From: Bradyrhizobium lablabi
GTDB taxonomy: Bacteria; Pseudomonadota; Alphaproteobacteria; Rhizobiales; Xanthobacteraceae
DNA length: 64,000 bases
Reading direction: 5' to 3'
NCBI RefSeq assembly: GCF_018129385.1
Contig: NZ_JAFCLN010000009.1
Location: 182,856 to 246,855 of the forward strand
Shown in pieces: positions 61,248-64,000 of this stretch. The translations under genes and the position numbers were made by a program. Each line of letters begins with the position of its first letter. The first letter of the stretch is position 1. Under the pieces are notes generated by a model. That model had not been told where the DNA came from and did no database searches. It worked only from the letters and a program-made list of their open reading frames with translations.

Positions 61248-62597
61248 CTATCGCACTGCCGCCGAAGTCGCCGCCGGCGTGACGCGCCAGATGGTGTTAC
61301 CGACATCGTCGGCCACCAGCAGCGCGCCCTGCTTGTCGATGCGCACGCCGACCGGGCGGCCTTGCGCCTCACCCTCGTCGTTGAGGAAGCCAGTCAGCAC
61401 GTCCTGCGGCTTGCCGGAGGGCTTTCCGTCCTTGAACGGCACGAAGATCACCTTGTAGCCGGAGCGCGGCTTGCGATTCCACGAGCCGTGCTGGCCGATG
61501 AAGGCGCCGTTTGCCATCTCCGGCGGGAACAGATTGCCGGTGTTGAAGACGAGCCCAAGCGATGCGGTGTGTGCGCCGAGCGCGTAATCCGGCACGATCG
61601 CTTTCGCCACCAGATCCGGCCGCTGCGGCTGCACGCGCGCGTCGACATGCTGGCCGAAATAGCTGTAGGGCCAGCCATAGAAGCCGCCGTCCTTCACCGA
61701 GGTCATGTAGTCGGGCACCAGATCGTCGCCGAGTTCATCGCGCTCGTTGACGACGACCCACAGCTCGCCGGTCTGCGGATTGAATGACGGGCCGTTCGGA
61801 TTGCGCAGGCCGGAGGCGAACACGCGCCATTTGCCGGTGGCGCGGTCGACCTCGAGCACGGAGGCGCGATAGACTTCCTCTTCCATCGTGTTCTCGCCGA
61901 CATTGCTGTTGGAGCCGACAGTCACATAGAGCTTGCTACCGTCGGGGCTGGCGGTCAGGTCCTTGGTCCAGTGGTGATTGATCGGGCCGCCGGGCAGATC
62001 GGCAACCTTGGTGCCCGCGGCGTTGATCTTCGTCGTGCCGGTCTGGTAGGGGAATTTGATGATCGAATCGGCGTTGGCGACATAGAACTCGTCGCCGACC
62101 AGCACCATGCCGAACGGCGATCTCAATCCGTTCAAGGCGCTGAGGAAAGTACTGCGCGTCTCGGCAACGCCGTCACCATCGGCGTCGCGCAGCAGCGTGA
62201 TGCGGTTGGCGCTCGGCACGCCGGCGCCGGCCCATTTCTGCACCTGCTTGTAGATGAATCCCTTGATGCCCTTGGAATCGCCCGGCTTCGGCGGGGCGTT
62301 GCTCTCGGCGACCAGGACGTCGCCGTTCGGCAGCACATAGACGGTGCGGGGATGGTCGAGCCCGCTTGCGAACGCATTCACCTGCATGCCGTTCGCGGCC
62401 TTCGGTTTGGCGCCGGATGGCCAGCTTGTGGCAGTCGCGATATTGACGGTCGGTATCCAGGAATGTTGCGGCGCCGGCAGGTTGGGCGAGGCGCCGTAGC
62501 TCTGCTCGGCGGTCGCGGTGTCCTGCGGATCGCTGCACGCGGTGAGAGCTAAGGCGATAGCGGCGATCGAGATTGCCAACATCAGATTTTTGCGCAT
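61248..62597 (-). CDS. Sorbosone dehydrogenase family (PQQ-type beta-propeller) lipoprotein
   Basis: A 449-residue lipoprotein. The lipobox LTAC places the lipidated Cys at residue 21. The rest is a six-bladed beta-propeller similar to soluble glucose/L-sorbosone dehydrogenases, with VYVLPNGDVLVAESN, GLRSPFGMVLVGDEFYVAN, GGPINHHWTKDLTASPDG, FASGLRNPNG and GWPYSYFG. Family members often bind PQQ and oxidise sugars or aldoses in the periplasm, but many are uncharacterised. It is divergent from the 349-residue unknown gene, 114 bp away. Confidence 0.85.
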   Translation of the reverse strand: MRKNLMLAISIAAIALALTACSDPQDTATAEQSYGASPNLPAPQHSWIPTVNIATATSWPSGAKPKAANGMQVNAFASGLDHPRTVYVLPNGDVLVAESNAPPKPGDSKGIKGFIYKQVQKWAGAGVPSANRITLLRDADGDGVAETRSTFLSALNGLRSPFGMVLVGDEFYVANADSIIKFPYQTGTTKINAAGTKVADLPGGPINHHWTKDLTASPDGSKLYVTVGSNSNVGENTMEEEVYRASVLEVDRATGKWRVFASGLRNPNGPSFNPQTGELWVVVNERDELGDDLVPDYMTSVKDGGFYGWPYSYFGQHVDARVQPQRPDLVAKAIVPDYALGAHTASLGLVFNTGNLFPPEMANGAFIGQHGSWNRKPRSGYKVIFVPFKDGKPSGKPQDVLTGFLNDEGEAQGRPVGVRIDKQGALLVADDVGNTIWRVTPAATSAAVR

Positions 62598-62710
62598 GGT
62601 GGGAACCCTAAAATGCCGTTGCATCAATGCGGCAGGCAGGCAAACGTTCGAATACGCGCCATGAATTTCGTGTGAAGTGCCTGGCTGCGAACGATAAAAT
62701 GGGAGCGAAA

Positions 62711-63760
62711 ATGACTGCGGGGCAGGATGCGCGCGAGGCGCAATGGCTGAAATGGCGCAGCGTCGCCGATCTCTATCACGCCTTCTTCACCGGGCTCATC
62801 CTCACGGTCGTAACGCGGCGCGGCACCGCCGATGCCGCCGAATTCGTGTTCCGCGTGTTTCGCCGCCAGCAGCAGGAGCGTTTTCTGCCCGGCCTGAAGA
62901 AGCTCGGCATCGATCATTTGCCGCCCGCGGTCGCCGCCGCGCAGTACCATTATCTCTCCAACTGGATCGGCGGCGTGCATGTCGAATACACGTACGAGAA
63001 CGACCGCAAGGCCTGGATCCGCTATCCGCCGCCGCGCTGGATCTGGCGCGGCACCGCGATCTGCGGCGTGCCGGGCGAAGTCTCACGCGCGATGCTGCGC
63101 GGCTGGCACGCCAATAACGGTGTCGCGCTCGGCGATCTAAGGCTCGGCTTCGTCTGCACCAAGCAGAGCGTCGACGGGCAGGATGGTCTGGAAGGCTATT
63201 ACTGCGAATACGATCATCCGCTCGAGCTCGACCAGCGCCTGGTGTTCGCGCGCCATCTCGAGGCGCCGCTGTTCGATCCCGCCACCGCGCCGGCGCTGCC
63301 GGTCGAGAGCTGGCCGAGACCGCGGCTGGAAAAGGCCTATCGCAACTACGCGATGGAATATGTGAAGACCGCCGCGCCCGTGATGGTGCAGACGTTCGGC
63401 CCCGAGGATGCCGGCTATCTCCTGCATCTCACCGGCAAGCTGATCGGCATGCAGTATTTTGACGAGATCGCCCGCGCGCTGCTCGCCTCCCGCGGCGGCG
63501 CGAGAGAGTTTTTGGGCTTCCTGCGCACGCTGTTCGAATCGCAGGACGACGTCGTTGAGATCAGTGAGTCATCCGGGAGTTTCGAAGTCACGCAGAAGAC
63601 GTGGAAGCTGATGGAAGATGTCAGCGACTATCACCCGGCCTGTACCAAAGTGCTGGAAGGATTATTCGAAGGCCTGGCCGCGGGTTGCGGCCGCCATATC
63701 CCCGTGCACCTGATGCCGACACGCGGTGGCAAGCCGCCGTTCGCCTGGTCGATCGGGTAG
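62711..63760 (+). CDS. Hypothetical protein, 349 residues
   Basis: I do not recognise this family. It has no signal peptide or membrane segment. It begins MTAGQDAREAQWLKWRSVADL and is mostly helical, with an aromatic-rich stretch WIGGVHVEYTYENDRKAWIRYPPPRW (given here in part; about residues 85-110), a Cys in GFVCTKQSVDG and YYCEYDHPLELDQRL, and a C-terminal AAGCGRHIPVHLMPTRGG. Cys and His near the end could bind metal. The ATG at 62711 follows GGGAG; the frame is open to 62627. It is divergent from the sorbosone-dehydrogenase-like gene and is followed by repeats. Confidence 0.7.
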   Translation: MTAGQDAREAQWLKWRSVADLYHAFFTGLILTVVTRRGTADAAEFVFRVFRRQQQERFLPGLKKLGIDHLPPAVAAAQYHYLSNWIGGVHVEYTYENDRKAWIRYPPPRWIWRGTAICGVPGEVSRAMLRGWHANNGVALGDLRLGFVCTKQSVDGQDGLEGYYCEYDHPLELDQRLVFARHLEAPLFDPATAPALPVESWPRPRLEKAYRNYAMEYVKTAAPVMVQTFGPEDAGYLLHLTGKLIGMQYFDEIARALLASRGGAREFLGFLRTLFESQDDVVEISESSGSFEVTQKTWKLMEDVSDYHPACTKVLEGLFEGLAAGCGRHIPVHLMPTRGGKPPFAWSIG

Positions 63761-63771
63761 AGCTCTCTCGT

Positions 63772-63910
63772 CTCCCTCTCCCCGTCCTTCACGGGGAGAG
63801 GGCAGGGGTGAGGGGCTCTCTCCGCACGGGTGGTGCTAACCGTCAGACCTGTACCCCCTCACCCGGATCGCATCTGGCGATGCAATCCGACCTCTCCCCG
63901 CGAGCGGCAG
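63772..63910. repeat. Family F intergenic repeat
   Basis: CCTCTCCCCGTCCTTCACGG and GGGGTGAGGGG on one arm, CCCCCTCACCCGGATCGC and CCTCTCCCCGCGAGCGG on the other. No gene is visible from 63761 to the window end. Confidence 0.78.
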
Positions 63911-63948
63911 GGCTATCGCATATGCCCATTGAGCGTGTGAGCGAGCCC

Positions 63949-64000
63949 GGCCTTCATGGTTCGAGACGCGCCGCAGGCGGCGCTCCTCACCATGAGGGTT
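63949..64000. repeat. Family B repeat, cut by the window end
   Basis: GGCCTTCATGGTTCGAGACG and GCGCTCCTCACCATGAGG, as at 19741. Confidence 0.8.

Overview
The window is a high-GC chromosomal segment from an alphaproteobacterium, most likely Bradyrhizobium or a close relative (Nitrobacteraceae). Supporting this are gcrA with GANTC sites, a SAM-II riboswitch in front of metZ, an EcfG-type promoter, a phoR-pstSCAB-phoU-phoB order, a BoxR-type regulator with box genes, and many short palindromic repeats between genes. I found no rRNA, tRNA, CRISPR array, IS element or prophage.

Layout. 1-5057: end of an oligopeptide-type ABC ATPase, then atzG/atzE/atzH-like genes, a GntR regulator and, on the other strand, allophanate hydrolase; together a ureido-nitrogen (carboxybiuret/allophanate) module. 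5221-9666: feruloyl-CoA synthase with a divergent MarR regulator, a second MarR and an NDH-2-type dehydrogenase. 9894-11068: a small ABM-like protein translationally coupled to an ECF sigma factor with a C-terminal SnoaL-like domain. 11071-24552: aromatic catabolism: GntR, gentisate dioxygenase, fumarylacetoacetase-family hydrolase, flavin reductase, a complete branched-chain-amino-acid-type ABC importer, then a glutamine-synthetase-like enzyme next to a Rieske oxygenase, an IclR regulator, a VOC protein and a GYD protein. 24681-32371: aerobic benzoyl-CoA (box) pathway: boxR, benzoate-CoA ligase, an alpha/beta hydrolase, boxC and boxB; boxA and boxD are not in the window. Two small genes with a shared leader structure sit inside this block.

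32546-38000: SDR, polysaccharide deacetylase, OmpA/BON protein and membrane proteins. 38055-44946: the phosphate regulon with a Pho box before pstS. 45053-50129: DUF1127 protein, gcrA, argD, argF, hslO. 50305-55621: two tandem trypsin-like proteases, apaG, and an opgC-SGNH-SGNH operon. 55781-58342: metZ under a SAM-II riboswitch with a visible terminator/antiterminator, and a two-domain dCTP deaminase. 58479-63760: a class II Fic protein, an amidase, a sorbosone-dehydrogenase-like lipoprotein and an unrecognised 349-residue protein.

The most novel-looking signal is a duplicated 5' leader element (28271-28353 and 28591-28662): same spacing, conserved core and a hairpin that hides the ribosome-binding site, one copy starting directly downstream of an EcfG-type promoter. 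Other notable signals are two TGCA-N6-TGCA sites before boxC, a sigma70 promoter that abuts a terminator-like hairpin before argD, and an 11-bp inverted repeat bracketing the Fic ribosome-binding site.
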